Positions 22,835-29,601 of a stretch of 30,105 nt of DNA are shown one piece after another. This DNA is from CAYSRC01 sp964433495. Lineage in GTDB: Bacteria; Bacillota; Clostridia; Oscillospirales; Ruminococcaceae. The notes beneath the pieces were generated by a model, which searched no databases, had not been told where the DNA came from, and was given only the letters and a program-made list of their open reading frames with translations. The translations under genes and the position numbers were made by a program. Each line of letters opens with the position of its first letter. Within the stretch, counting starts at the first letter, position 1. The stretch is taken from NCBI GenBank assembly GCA_964433495.1, contig CAYSRC010000029.1, positions 1 to 30,105 of the forward strand, read 5' to 3'.

Positions 22835-24274
22835 TTACGAACCCCTACTCCCCTTTTTTCGCACGATATCCCGCCAAAGCGCGACGCCCTTCAACAGACC
22901 GCCCGCAAAAAACAGCGCCGCCGAGACGACCGCCGTAATAAAAACGTCGGGGACAAATGCCCTCGCCACCCACAGCGGCGTCCCAAAAAAGATCGGCACA
23001 AGCAGCACAATAAACGACGCAAAGAGCCAGTCGAGCAGGACGGGAAGGAGCGCCGACACCCGCCCTTTCCCCTGCTTTATCCCTCGGGCATATTTGGGGA
23101 GCAGACACAGGGACAAAACCGAAGCCGCCGTTACCGCCGCCATGATCAGATCAATTCGGGCATGGCTTGCAGGATACGCGCCCGCCGCAATCTCGTTCGG
23201 CACACCGTCCGACAGCATCAGCACCACGCCCCAGCCCAGGCTGTCCATCATGTTGTTCGTCACAAAATAGTCGTTTACATTTGAAGCGACGGCGACCGCC
23301 GTCCCCCTTTCCGGGAGGATAAAGACGCAGGAGGTCCCCGTTTCGACCAGGCCGCTGTGGCGCAGCACCGGCTCGGAGAGCGGCTCGCCTATGCAGGCCC
23401 AGCCGTACCCGTACCGAAAGGGGATGTCGCCGTCGACATACACCGTGTCCCCGTAAAACATCGTGTCGATGCTCTGCTGCGAAATCACCCCGTCTCCGCC
23501 GCCGAGATACATCTGCAAATACCTTCCCAAATCATTTGTCGAAGATGAGATATATCCCGCAGGGACGGTGATCCATGCGTCCTCCGACTCGGGATATCTG
23601 TGCGCGCTCTTGAGGTGAAGCCCCCAATAGTTTATACAGCCGTCGATCAGGCCGTTGTGCTCGCTCTCCGCAAGGGTCGCGGCGGTGCGGGAAAGCCCGA
23701 GCGGGGTGAACACATTTTCGGTCACATAGTCGCTGTACGACTGCCCGCTGACCGCTTCGATGATTTTGCCGAGCAGGGAGTAGTTCACATTCGCATAGAC
23801 ATGAACGCCCTGCTCGTTGACGATCTCATAATCCGCAAGGGTTTGATGCTCGCCCAGGCCGCTTGTATGGTTCAGCAGCTGCCCGACGGTGATGCGTTCT
23901 CCGTCGGTCGCGTCGGGCAGATAGGTCGATATATCGGCGGTCAAGTCGACCTCTCCCCGCTCGACCAGCTGCATGATGCAGACGGCCGTAAACGACTTGC
24001 TGACCGAGCCGAGAAGGAACGGCGTGTCGGGGCTTTCGCAGTCGCCGTAGCTCTCGGAAAACAACACGCTGTCTTTATCCACAATCGTCACCGACAGCGC
24101 CGGGATGCGGGCGTTTTGCGCGCAGGCTTGCAGATAGGCGTCTATGACGCCGAAGATATCCGCCCCCTCCCGCGCTTCCGAGGCGGCATAAGCTCGCCGC
24201 GGATTAAACAAGACCGTCAGCAGGCATGCGGCGGACAATATCGCAGCACCCACAAGCGCTGTCTTTCTGTTCAT
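22835..24274 (-). CDS. Serine hydrolase (beta-lactamase/PBP-like) with C-terminal membrane segments
   Basis: 479-residue exported protein. An N-terminal signal anchor (about 5-23, LVGAAILSAACLLTVLF) ends at RRAYAASEA. A serine beta-lactamase-like (class C/PBP4*) domain follows, with the SxxK motif SVSK at 90-93, the Y-x-N motif YAN at 160-162 and HSG at 306-308 taking the KTG position. About three membrane helices are at the C-terminus (roughly 374-394, 410-430 and 437-460). This architecture is common for peptidases or esterases of unknown substrate at the Firmicutes cell surface. It is third in a minus-strand unit with the MFS exporter and the ArsR-type regulator; the 98-base gap ahead has no terminator. 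It could process a peptide or a beta-lactam-like compound handled by the exporter; this is inference. Confidence 0.85.
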   Translation of the reverse strand: MNRKTALVGAAILSAACLLTVLFNPRRAYAASEAREGADIFGVIDAYLQACAQNARIPALSVTIVDKDSVLFSESYGDCESPDTPFLLGSVSKSFTAVCIMQLVERGEVDLTADISTYLPDATDGERITVGQLLNHTSGLGEHQTLADYEIVNEQGVHVYANVNYSLLGKIIEAVSGQSYSDYVTENVFTPLGLSRTAATLAESEHNGLIDGCINYWGLHLKSAHRYPESEDAWITVPAGYISSSTNDLGRYLQMYLGGGDGVISQQSIDTMFYGDTVYVDGDIPFRYGYGWACIGEPLSEPVLRHSGLVETGTSCVFILPERGTAVAVASNVNDYFVTNNMMDSLGWGVVLMLSDGVPNEIAAGAYPASHARIDLIMAAVTAASVLSLCLLPKYARGIKQGKGRVSALLPVLLDWLFASFIVLLVPIFFGTPLWVARAFVPDVFITAVVSAALFFAGGLLKGVALWRDIVRKKGSRGS

Positions 24275-24372
24275 CGTCTCTTTTCCCCTTACTTGAAATC
24301 ATTGCTTTGGGGCCCGGGGTTTATCGCGAAGGCCGGTGCAGCGCAGCGCACGGCCGCGACGGTTTTGCCGCC

Positions 24373-25587
24373 CTACGGGCGCCCGCCGCCCGGCAAAAAC
24401 ATCGCCTCGAGCGCCTCGACAAACCGCCGGCAGCCCTCGCGGGAAACGCTGTTGATTATCCTGTTCCCGCTGTCGTTCATCTCGATAAGCCCCTCGCCGA
24501 GCAGCTCGGACATGTGGTGCGACACCGTCGCCGCCGTCAGGCCCGTCAGCTTGATGATGTCAGAGGTGTACATCGGGTGCTCGAGCAACGCGCTCATAAT
24601 CTTGAACCGCTGCTTGTCGCCGAGCACCCGCAGCGTGCCCGCCAGCCGCTGCCCGGCGTCCTTGCGCGCCGCGAATTCCCGCAACAGGTCTACATATATG
24701 CCGTAGGCGAGCATCCCGCTTCGGATGCTTGCCCGCCTAAGGCTGCTGATGTCGTCGTGCATCAGGGTGAGCGTGATGCTCATAAAGTTCTCGACAGAGG
24801 GGATCAGGAGCATCTCGCGGCCGAGACCCAGCTTGATGCCGCAGCTCTCGCTCAAAAACGCCCCGTGGCCCGTTTCCTCCAGCCTGCGGACGGTATCTTC
24901 GTACCAAACGTCGACTAAAGGCTGCACCGTCTGCTCCTTTTGCCGCACGAGGTCCGCCGCGCGCCGCAGGACATCGTCGATCTCGCGCCGCCTGTCGTCC
25001 CAGCTTGCGAGGGTCTCGCACATCAGCCAGCGATAGCTGTCGGGCAGCTCCGACTCCCCCGTCTCCCGCACAAATTCGTCGAGCGTCATGCGCTTGTTGC
25101 ACCTTGCGGGCTCAAACTCGTCGTCATCCGAATTGAACGCGAAAAAGAAGGCCGCTGCCTCCTCGCGCGACACCGGCCTGTCGCGCAGCTCGCTCACCAT
25201 CCCGCCGACCGAAAACAGCCCCTCCTGCGGGACGCCGAAGTACCGCCTGACAAACCCGTCCTCGACCTCGAGGTTGTCGAGCACATACTCCGCAAGCGCG
25301 GCGATCGGCCGAAGCGCCTGCGCGAGCATCCCGTCGCATCCCTCGGGCTCTTCGTGCCCCGCCGCGTCGGAATATCGCTTTGCCGTGCGATAAAGCTGCT
25401 CGTCGCACTCGACGCCGCGGTATTTTGACAGATAGTGCGCCGCCGCTGCCGCGCCCCCGCAGAGATATTCCTCGCTGTCGCCCCGGAGCGCGCACGCCCT
25501 CCCCTCGAGGATGTTTTTCGCCTCGAGCAGCGGGTCAATTCTCCTCTGCGGGATCAGCGTCACCCTGCCTCTCTGTTCCCCCGTCAT
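24373..25587 (-). CDS. ArsR-type winged-helix regulator with large N-terminal domain
   Basis: 404-residue protein. The C-terminal ~95 residues are a clear ArsR-like winged helix-turn-helix (LAGTLRVLGDKQRFKIMSALLEHPMYTSDIIKLTG, then LTAATVSHHMSELLGEGLIEMND). The first ~300 residues form a helical domain rich in acidic residues that I cannot assign to a named family; similar long regulators in Firmicutes carry DUF5937-like domains, but I cannot confirm it here. No cysteine metal site like classical ArsR is evident. ATG at 25587 has GGAGAGG upstream and lies 53 bases inside the MFS gene end, so the two are translationally coupled. It probably senses a ligand via the N-terminal domain and controls the operator in the MFS promoter. 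Confidence 0.85.
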   Translation of the reverse strand: MTGEQRGRVTLIPQRRIDPLLEAKNILEGRACALRGDSEEYLCGGAAAAAHYLSKYRGVECDEQLYRTAKRYSDAAGHEEPEGCDGMLAQALRPIAALAEYVLDNLEVEDGFVRRYFGVPQEGLFSVGGMVSELRDRPVSREEAAAFFFAFNSDDDEFEPARCNKRMTLDEFVRETGESELPDSYRWLMCETLASWDDRRREIDDVLRRAADLVRQKEQTVQPLVDVWYEDTVRRLEETGHGAFLSESCGIKLGLGREMLLIPSVENFMSITLTLMHDDISSLRRASIRSGMLAYGIYVDLLREFAARKDAGQRLAGTLRVLGDKQRFKIMSALLEHPMYTSDIIKLTGLTAATVSHHMSELLGEGLIEMNDSGNRIINSVSREGCRRFVEALEAMFLPGGGRP

Positions 25588-26866
25588 CGATATCCTCTCC
25601 AACCTTGTCACCGCCCAACGATTTAAACAGGGGCACAAACCACACCGCCGCGAACATCGCAAGCGACATCACGCCCGCCGCAAGCAGCGTCTCGGGCACC
25701 GTCAGCAGCCGCACAAGCCCTGACATGAGCAGCGAGCACAGCGGCATCGTGCAGGTCAGCAGCGAGTTTGTGATGCCGGCGATGCGCCCCCTGTACTCGT
25801 CGTCCACCGCGCGCATAAAGCCCACGCCGAACTGCACATTGAGCACGCCGCCTGCAACCCCCATAAGAATGATTATACCAAGCAAAAACCCGCACCGCAA
25901 CAGCAGACTGCCGCCGAACGGGACAAAGTACATCGCAATGTACACCCCGCCGTTCACGATCCCCGCCGCAAAGATCTGCGCCCTCGTGCTCACCGCGCCG
26001 AGCTTTGGGGTCAAAAATGCGCCGAGCCCCGTGCCCGCGACCATGGCAAGCTGCACCGCCGACAGCATCCACGCCCCGCCCCCGACGTCGTCGGTGATGT
26101 AGGGGGTGAAAAAGGTGTTGAGCGGCACCGCAGAAAAGTTGAGGATCACCCCGAACAGGATGAGCGCGGCAAGCGACCTGTTGCCCCTAACGTACCGAAA
26201 GCCGTCCGCAAGGCTCGCGAGGGTGCCCCGAAGATTTATGCCGCCCTGCGCCGCGTGAAGACGTATCTTCTCGTTTTTGATCCACGCGATTGCAAGCGCC
26301 GAGATAAGAAAGGTCGACGCGTCGATGAGCAGCGCGCCCTCGACCCCGAGCAGGGCGACTGTGCCGCCCGCGAGCGCAAGTCCCGCTATCTCGCACACCC
26401 GCGACACCGTGCCGCCCAGCGCCAGCCCCACAAGATATTTGTCCTCGTCGAGCAGCGCGGGCTGCACCGCGACCCCCGCAGGCACCCGCAGCGCCTCGAG
26501 CGTCGAGTTGAGCACGACCGAGAGCATGATGACCGCCGTGCCTATCGTGCCCGTCACATATGCCGCCGCCGTCAGCGCCACCACCGCACCCCTGCCGATG
26601 TCGCACAGAACCATCACCCGCTGCTTGTTCATGCGGTCGACCATCGCGCCCGCAATCGGCTGCAACAGCACGGTAGGCAGATAGTTGACGGCGAGCACCA
26701 GCGCCATCAGCGACGCGCTGCCCGTCACCGCGTACATCATCAGGCTGTAGGCGACACTGTCTATCGAGTCGCCGAAGCGGTTGACCGCGTTGGCAAACAG
26801 CAGCTTGAGATACTGCTTTTGCGTTTTCAGCACGCCGTAGCTGTTTTTATTATTCTTAGATGTCAA
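25535..26866 (-). CDS. MFS transporter (drug efflux type)
   Basis: 443-residue major facilitator superfamily protein with about twelve membrane helices. It has the MFS motif-A-like loop GAMVDRMNKQRVMVLCD between helices 2 and 3, and the second-half counterpart VDDEYRGRIAGITNS near residue 350. It fits the MefE/macrolide-efflux-like group of exporters. The start is a TTG at 26866 with AAGGTGA six bases upstream; no nearby ATG is suitable. It is the first gene of the three-gene minus-strand unit. A promoter and palindromic operator are immediately upstream. The C-terminus is acidic and overlaps the regulator gene. The substrate is unknown. Confidence 0.92.
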   Translation of the reverse strand: MTSKNNKNSYGVLKTQKQYLKLLFANAVNRFGDSIDSVAYSLMMYAVTGSASLMALVLAVNYLPTVLLQPIAGAMVDRMNKQRVMVLCDIGRGAVVALTAAAYVTGTIGTAVIMLSVVLNSTLEALRVPAGVAVQPALLDEDKYLVGLALGGTVSRVCEIAGLALAGGTVALLGVEGALLIDASTFLISALAIAWIKNEKIRLHAAQGGINLRGTLASLADGFRYVRGNRSLAALILFGVILNFSAVPLNTFFTPYITDDVGGGAWMLSAVQLAMVAGTGLGAFLTPKLGAVSTRAQIFAAGIVNGGVYIAMYFVPFGGSLLLRCGFLLGIIILMGVAGGVLNVQFGVGFMRAVDDEYRGRIAGITNSLLTCTMPLCSLLMSGLVRLLTVPETLLAAGVMSLAMFAAVWFVPLFKSLGGDKVGEDIDDGGTERQGDADPAEEN

Positions 26867-26891
26867 TCAAATCACCTTCTTTAATTTCTGT

Positions 26892-26917
26892 CTAAGAGTA
26901 TGATAATACTATCTTAG
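26892..26917. promoter_or_regulatory. Palindromic operator over the MFS -10 region
   Basis: CTAAGAGTAT (26892-26901) and ATACTATCTTAG (26906-26917) form an inverted repeat with a two-base insertion in one arm, covering the -10 box and the spacer. A further CTTAGATG block appears twice (26855-26862 and 26913-26920). Position and size fit a site for the ArsR-type regulator encoded in the same unit. Confidence 0.65.
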
Positions 26918-26928
26918 ATGCATGTCAA
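26900..26928 (-). promoter_or_regulatory. Promoter of the MFS-regulator-hydrolase unit
   Basis: On the minus strand: -35 TTGACA (complement at 26923-26928), exact 17-bp spacer, -10 TATCAT (complement at 26900-26905), in a strongly AT-rich block, about 33 bases ahead of the TTG start. Confidence 0.85.
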
Positions 26929-26964
26929 GATATATTATTAGATATTTATCAAAGAAAGTGTGTG

Positions 26965-27002
26965 CGCCCGCGCCCTGCCGTCGGGACGGCAGGGCGCGGG
27001 CG
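26965..27002. repeat. Perfect 16-bp GC hairpin
   Basis: Arms CGCCCGCGCCCTGCCG and CGGCAGGGCGCGGGCG with loop TCGGGA. No T-tract follows on either strand. The 27003-27261 stretch beyond has no gene; a half-copy of the CTGTGCAAAGGGAGG repeat is at about 27199-27215. Confidence 0.6.
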
Positions 27003-27261
27003 GGGGCGTGCAGCGAGCTAAAACAAGACGGTTCATGCCGCAGAGCTTTGAAAAAACGTCCCCGCGTATCCCTGCGGGATGCGCCGGCTGCGGCGGATAA
27101 AACGGCCTTCAAAGGCGATGTCAACCTTGTGAGAACGGGCCCGCAAAAGACACCGCACGGATGCGGAGATATCCGGCGGTCTTGCCTCGAGCCCATCCCG
27201 TCCCCTGTGCAAAGGGAGGGCGGCCTTTCGGCGTCGCCGCGGACAAATATCGCCGCAGCAC

Positions 27262-27296
27262 AAAAGGCGCGTCCCTGCGGGAGGGACGCGCCTTTT
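27262..27296 (-). terminator. Terminator of the rubrerythrin-rubredoxin operon
   Basis: AAAAGGCGCGTCCCT paired with GAGGGACGCGCCTTTT forms a near-perfect stem of about 14 bp with a four-base loop and a TTTT tail on the minus strand, 38 bases beyond the rubredoxin stop. The symmetrical sequence would also work on the plus strand. Confidence 0.85.
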
Positions 27297-27333
27297 CTTT
27301 CAAAAAACTCCACGCGTGAAGCGCGGGCGGGGC

Positions 27334-27489
27334 TCACTCAGCCGAAAAGGAATCCTTGCCGAGGCCGCAGACGGGACAGACCCAATCCTCGGGGACCTGC
27401 TCCCAGGGGGTCCCGGGCGCGATACCGCCGTCGGGATCACCCACCGCCGGGTCGTAGACATAGCCGCAGGGGCAAACATACTTTGTCAT
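27334..27489 (-). CDS. Rubredoxin with atypical first cysteine pair
   Basis: 51-residue rubredoxin, a small iron-sulfur-free FeCys4 electron carrier in the cytoplasm. It reads MTKYVCPCGYVYDPAVGDPD and then GGIAPGTPWEQVPEDWVCPVCGLGKDSF, so almost every rubredoxin position is there, including GDP-x-x-GI-x-PGT and DDW-like EDW. The second iron knuckle is normal (CPVCG), but the first is C6-P-C8-G rather than C-x2-C-G, one residue short. ATG at 27489 has GGAGAGG upstream. The gene starts about 30 bases after the reverse rubrerythrin, whose peroxide reduction it could supply with electrons. It ends before a strong terminator. Confidence 0.9.
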   Translation of the reverse strand: MTKYVCPCGYVYDPAVGDPDGGIAPGTPWEQVPEDWVCPVCGLGKDSFSAE

Positions 27490-27518
27490 TTTTTAACCTC
27501 TCCAAGCGCTGCGGCGGA

Positions 27519-28103
27519 TTAGCCGAAATACCGCTCGAGCAGGCCCTTGAGCGCCTTGCCGTGGCGGGCCTCGTCGCGGGCCATCTCGTGGACGGTGTCG
27601 TGGATGGCGTCAAGGCCGTTCTTCTTCGCGCAGGACGCGAGGTCAAACTTGCCCTGGGTCGCGCCGAACTCACAGTCGACGCGCCACGCGAGGTTGGCCT
27701 TGGTCGAGCTCTTCATGTTGGGCTCGAGCTCGGCGCCCAGCAGTTCGGCAAACTTGGCCGCGTGCTCGGCCTCCTCATACGCCGCCTTCTCCCAGTAAAG
27801 GCCTATCTCGGGATAGCCCTCGCGGTGGGCGATCCTCGCCATGCACAAGTACATGCCGACCTCGGAGCACTCGCCGTTAAAGTTGGCCTTGAGCTGCTCG
27901 AGGATGTACTTCTTGTCCTCGTCGCTGACCGACTCGTTGTTCTTGACAGTCTCGTCATAGACGCCGTACACGTGCTCGGCGGCGAGCTTGACGTCGCCCT
28001 TCATCTCCTCAAACATCGAGGCGGGCGCGCCGCACTGGGGGCACTTGGCGGGGGCGCTGTCGCCCTCGTAGACGTATCCGCAAACCTTGCAAACAAACTT
28101 CAT
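27519..28103 (-). CDS. Reverse rubrerythrin (NADH peroxidase component)
   Basis: 194-residue peroxide-reducing protein of the reverse rubrerythrin type, in which the rubredoxin domain comes first. FeCys4 ligands are Cys5, Cys8, Cys21 and Cys24 (CKVCG, CPQCG). The ferritin-like diiron domain (about 40-194) provides ECSE (78-81), EEAEH (110-114), Glu145 (DCEFGA) and DEARH (177-181). In clostridia such proteins reduce H2O2 and O2 with electrons from NADH via rubredoxin oxidoreductase and are PerR-regulated. ATG at 28103 has ACGGAGG upstream. Cotranscribed with the rubredoxin gene; a PerR-like gene lies upstream in the same direction. Confidence 0.95.
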   Translation of the reverse strand: MKFVCKVCGYVYEGDSAPAKCPQCGAPASMFEEMKGDVKLAAEHVYGVYDETVKNNESVSDEDKKYILEQLKANFNGECSEVGMYLCMARIAHREGYPEIGLYWEKAAYEEAEHAAKFAELLGAELEPNMKSSTKANLAWRVDCEFGATQGKFDLASCAKKNGLDAIHDTVHEMARDEARHGKALKGLLERYFG

Positions 28104-28138
28104 TGTAAAAAAACCTCCGTAATTTAAGTATTCTTTAA

Positions 28139-28164
28139 TAATAACGGCTTCGCACCGTTTATTA
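28139..28164. promoter_or_regulatory. Inverted repeat in the rubrerythrin leader
   Basis: TAATAACGG-cttcgca-CCGTTTATTA, inverted arms with one extra T, about 36 bases ahead of the rubrerythrin ATG in an AT-rich stretch. It could be an operator for the adjacent PerR-like regulator or a leader hairpin. No clear -35/-10 pair was found. Confidence 0.4.
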
Positions 28165-28245
28165 CCCTATTCTGCGCGCGTCGACCTCCCCGGCCCGCGC
28201 GGGCGCCCGGTTGCAGGCGGCCGCCCCAAAAAACGCGTCGCCCCG

Positions 28246-28659
28246 CTAAGCCCTCTCGGGCTCATCCCCGGCCTCTTCTCGCTTTGCGAGACAGTCGGCG
28301 CAAAGGCCCCTGTACACGACCGAGCAGTCGGTCACCGCTGCGCCGAGAAGCGCCTCGACCTCGGCGCAGCCGCCCGCGGCGGGGCCGTCGACGTCGACGA
28401 TACACCCGCACCCCATGCACACAAAATGCACGTGGGGCTCGGTGATAAAATCAAAGCGCTCTTCGCCCTCGACAAAGCCGACCGAGCTTATCACGCCCTC
28501 GTCCTTAAAGCCCGCGAGGTTTCGGTACACCGTGCCGAGCGACAGCTCGGGCTCGAGCTTTTTGGCCTCGTCATATATCTGCCGCGCCGAGGGATGCGCC
28601 CTGCTTCGGCGCAGCACCTCGATGACAGCGTCCCTCTTTCTGCTTCTGCGTATCGGCAC
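28246..28659 (-). CDS. Fur family regulator, PerR-like
   Basis: 137-residue Fur-family metalloregulator. The winged helix (about 5-70) includes RDAVIEVLRRSRAHPSARQI and LSLGTVYRNLAGFKDEGVIS. Residues matching the PerR regulatory metal site are the His in AHPSA, Asp in ERFDF, His-x-His in PHVHF and Asp in IVDVD; PerR, unlike Fur, has Asp at the last position. The structural zinc site is CMGC and CADC. The GTG at 28659 has GGAG six bases upstream; upstream codons belong to the promoter. A palindrome sits at the promoter, suggesting autoregulation. Next to rubrerythrin and rubredoxin, a peroxide-sensing role is very likely. Confidence 0.9.
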   Translation of the reverse strand: MPIRRSRKRDAVIEVLRRSRAHPSARQIYDEAKKLEPELSLGTVYRNLAGFKDEGVISSVGFVEGEERFDFITEPHVHFVCMGCGCIVDVDGPAAGGCAEVEALLGAAVTDCSVVYRGLCADCLAKREEAGDEPERA

Positions 28660-28675
28660 CGTTTGCTCCGTAATG

Positions 28676-28692
28676 ATAACTATTCTTGTTAT
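28676..28692. promoter_or_regulatory. PerR/Fur-box-like palindrome
   Basis: ATAACTATTCTTGTTAT, 17 bp with inverted arms ATAAC / GTTAT, directly after the -10 box at the expected transcription start of the perR-like gene. It has the AT-rich, 7-1-7-like form of Fur/PerR boxes, though the match to the B. subtilis Per box is partial. Confidence 0.6.
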
Positions 28693-28693
28693 T

Positions 28694-28721
28694 ATTATAC
28701 ACCGAGTTCGGCGGATGTCAA
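28694..28721 (-). promoter_or_regulatory. Promoter of the perR-like gene
   Basis: On the minus strand: -35 TTGACA (complement at 28716-28721), 16-bp spacer, -10 TATAAT (complement at 28694-28699). It lies about 35 bases ahead of the GTG start. Confidence 0.85.
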
Positions 28722-28979
28722 GCAAAATCTCGGCAAATTCCTGCCGACGGCGTTTTTTCGGGGAGGCCCTGCTGCAAGCGCAATGCCGCGCCGCCCGCAG
28801 GGCAAAGGCAGGCTGTCCCCTGCGGCTTCTCTCAAAGCCCTTGCGCGCTGCCGAAGACCGTCCCCTTTCACCCGATAAAGGCCCGGCGCAGGGGCCGCCC
28901 TGTTTCGCCGCGCCGCCGCATGAGCGCCCCGTTTATCACAAAAGGCCTCCTTTTTAGCTGCGCGGTCGCAGCTCGCTGT

Positions 28980-29492
28980 TCAGCCCTGCGCTTCGGGCTC
29001 TTCAAGCTTCATGACCATCTTGATTTCACTCAGCTTTTCTCCGTCAAGGCTCCAACTTGTGTTCTCGACCTCTTCCACGGTGCGCAATCCCAACCGTTCA
29101 TAGCGGCCGATTGCGGATTTCAGCGGGCTCGCCGTCCAAAGGACGAGCTTTTCATGTCCGGCCGCCCTTGCCCTGCCGATCAGCTCCTCCGTCAGCGCCG
29201 ACCCCACCCCGCAGCGGCGGCAATCCTTTTCCACCAAAAAAAGCCTCAGCCGGCCTGTCGACGGCTCCTGCGCTCGGCAAAGCATAATACACCCGATCAG
29301 CCTGCCGTCCGCCTGCGCGACCCACAGCTCCTCATCGTCGCCTTTGGGACGTTCGGCAAAATCCAGCGCTATCTTTGCCGCATAATCGGTAAAAGCCGGT
29401 CCCCAATGATACTCCTGCGAATAAACCCTTTTGTGTGCTTGCGCCGCTTATCTTTCCTCGCCGGGTTTGTACGGTCTCACCGCAAACTCCAT
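28980..29492 (-). pseudogene. GNAT acetyltransferase with in-frame stop at codon 15
   Basis: An ATG at 29492 with AAAGGAGG upstream starts MEFAVRPYKPGEER, followed by TAA (29448-29450), and the same frame then continues with no frameshift as AAQAHKRVYSQEYHWGPAFTDY to a complete GNAT domain ending at 28980. Domain landmarks are RLRLFLVEKDCRRCGVGSALTEELI (acetyl-CoA loop) and LVLWTASPLKSAIGRYERLGL. Homologs of this type (from memory of MarR/GNAT proteins) have an aromatic residue at the stop position, so a TAT/TAC to TAA change is the simplest explanation. A shorter product from an internal ATG at 29285 would lack the first strands. It may be a real nonsense mutation, an assembly error, or read-through. 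Confidence 0.75.
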
Positions 29493-29533
29493 CTCCCGCC
29501 CTCCTTTTGTGCAGCCATCGATTCATCGCCCTC

Positions 29534-29542
29534 ATTATAGCA
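29534..29542 (-). promoter_or_regulatory. Extended -10 promoter of the GNAT pseudogene
   Basis: On the minus strand TGCTATAAT, an extended -10 element (complement of TATAAT at 29534-29539), about 42 bases ahead of the ATG. No good -35 is seen. Confidence 0.5.
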
Positions 29543-29577
29543 CGGGCCCTGTGCCGTTTTCCACCGCGCCGCGCAAA

Positions 29578-29601
29578 ACGGGACGGATTTCTCCGTCCCG
29601 T
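29578..29601. terminator. Hairpin terminator
   Basis: A perfect 10-bp stem ACGGGACGGA / TCCGTCCCGT with a TTTC loop, with TTTT following on the minus strand. It would end a minus-strand transcript coming from the right edge. Confidence 0.6.
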
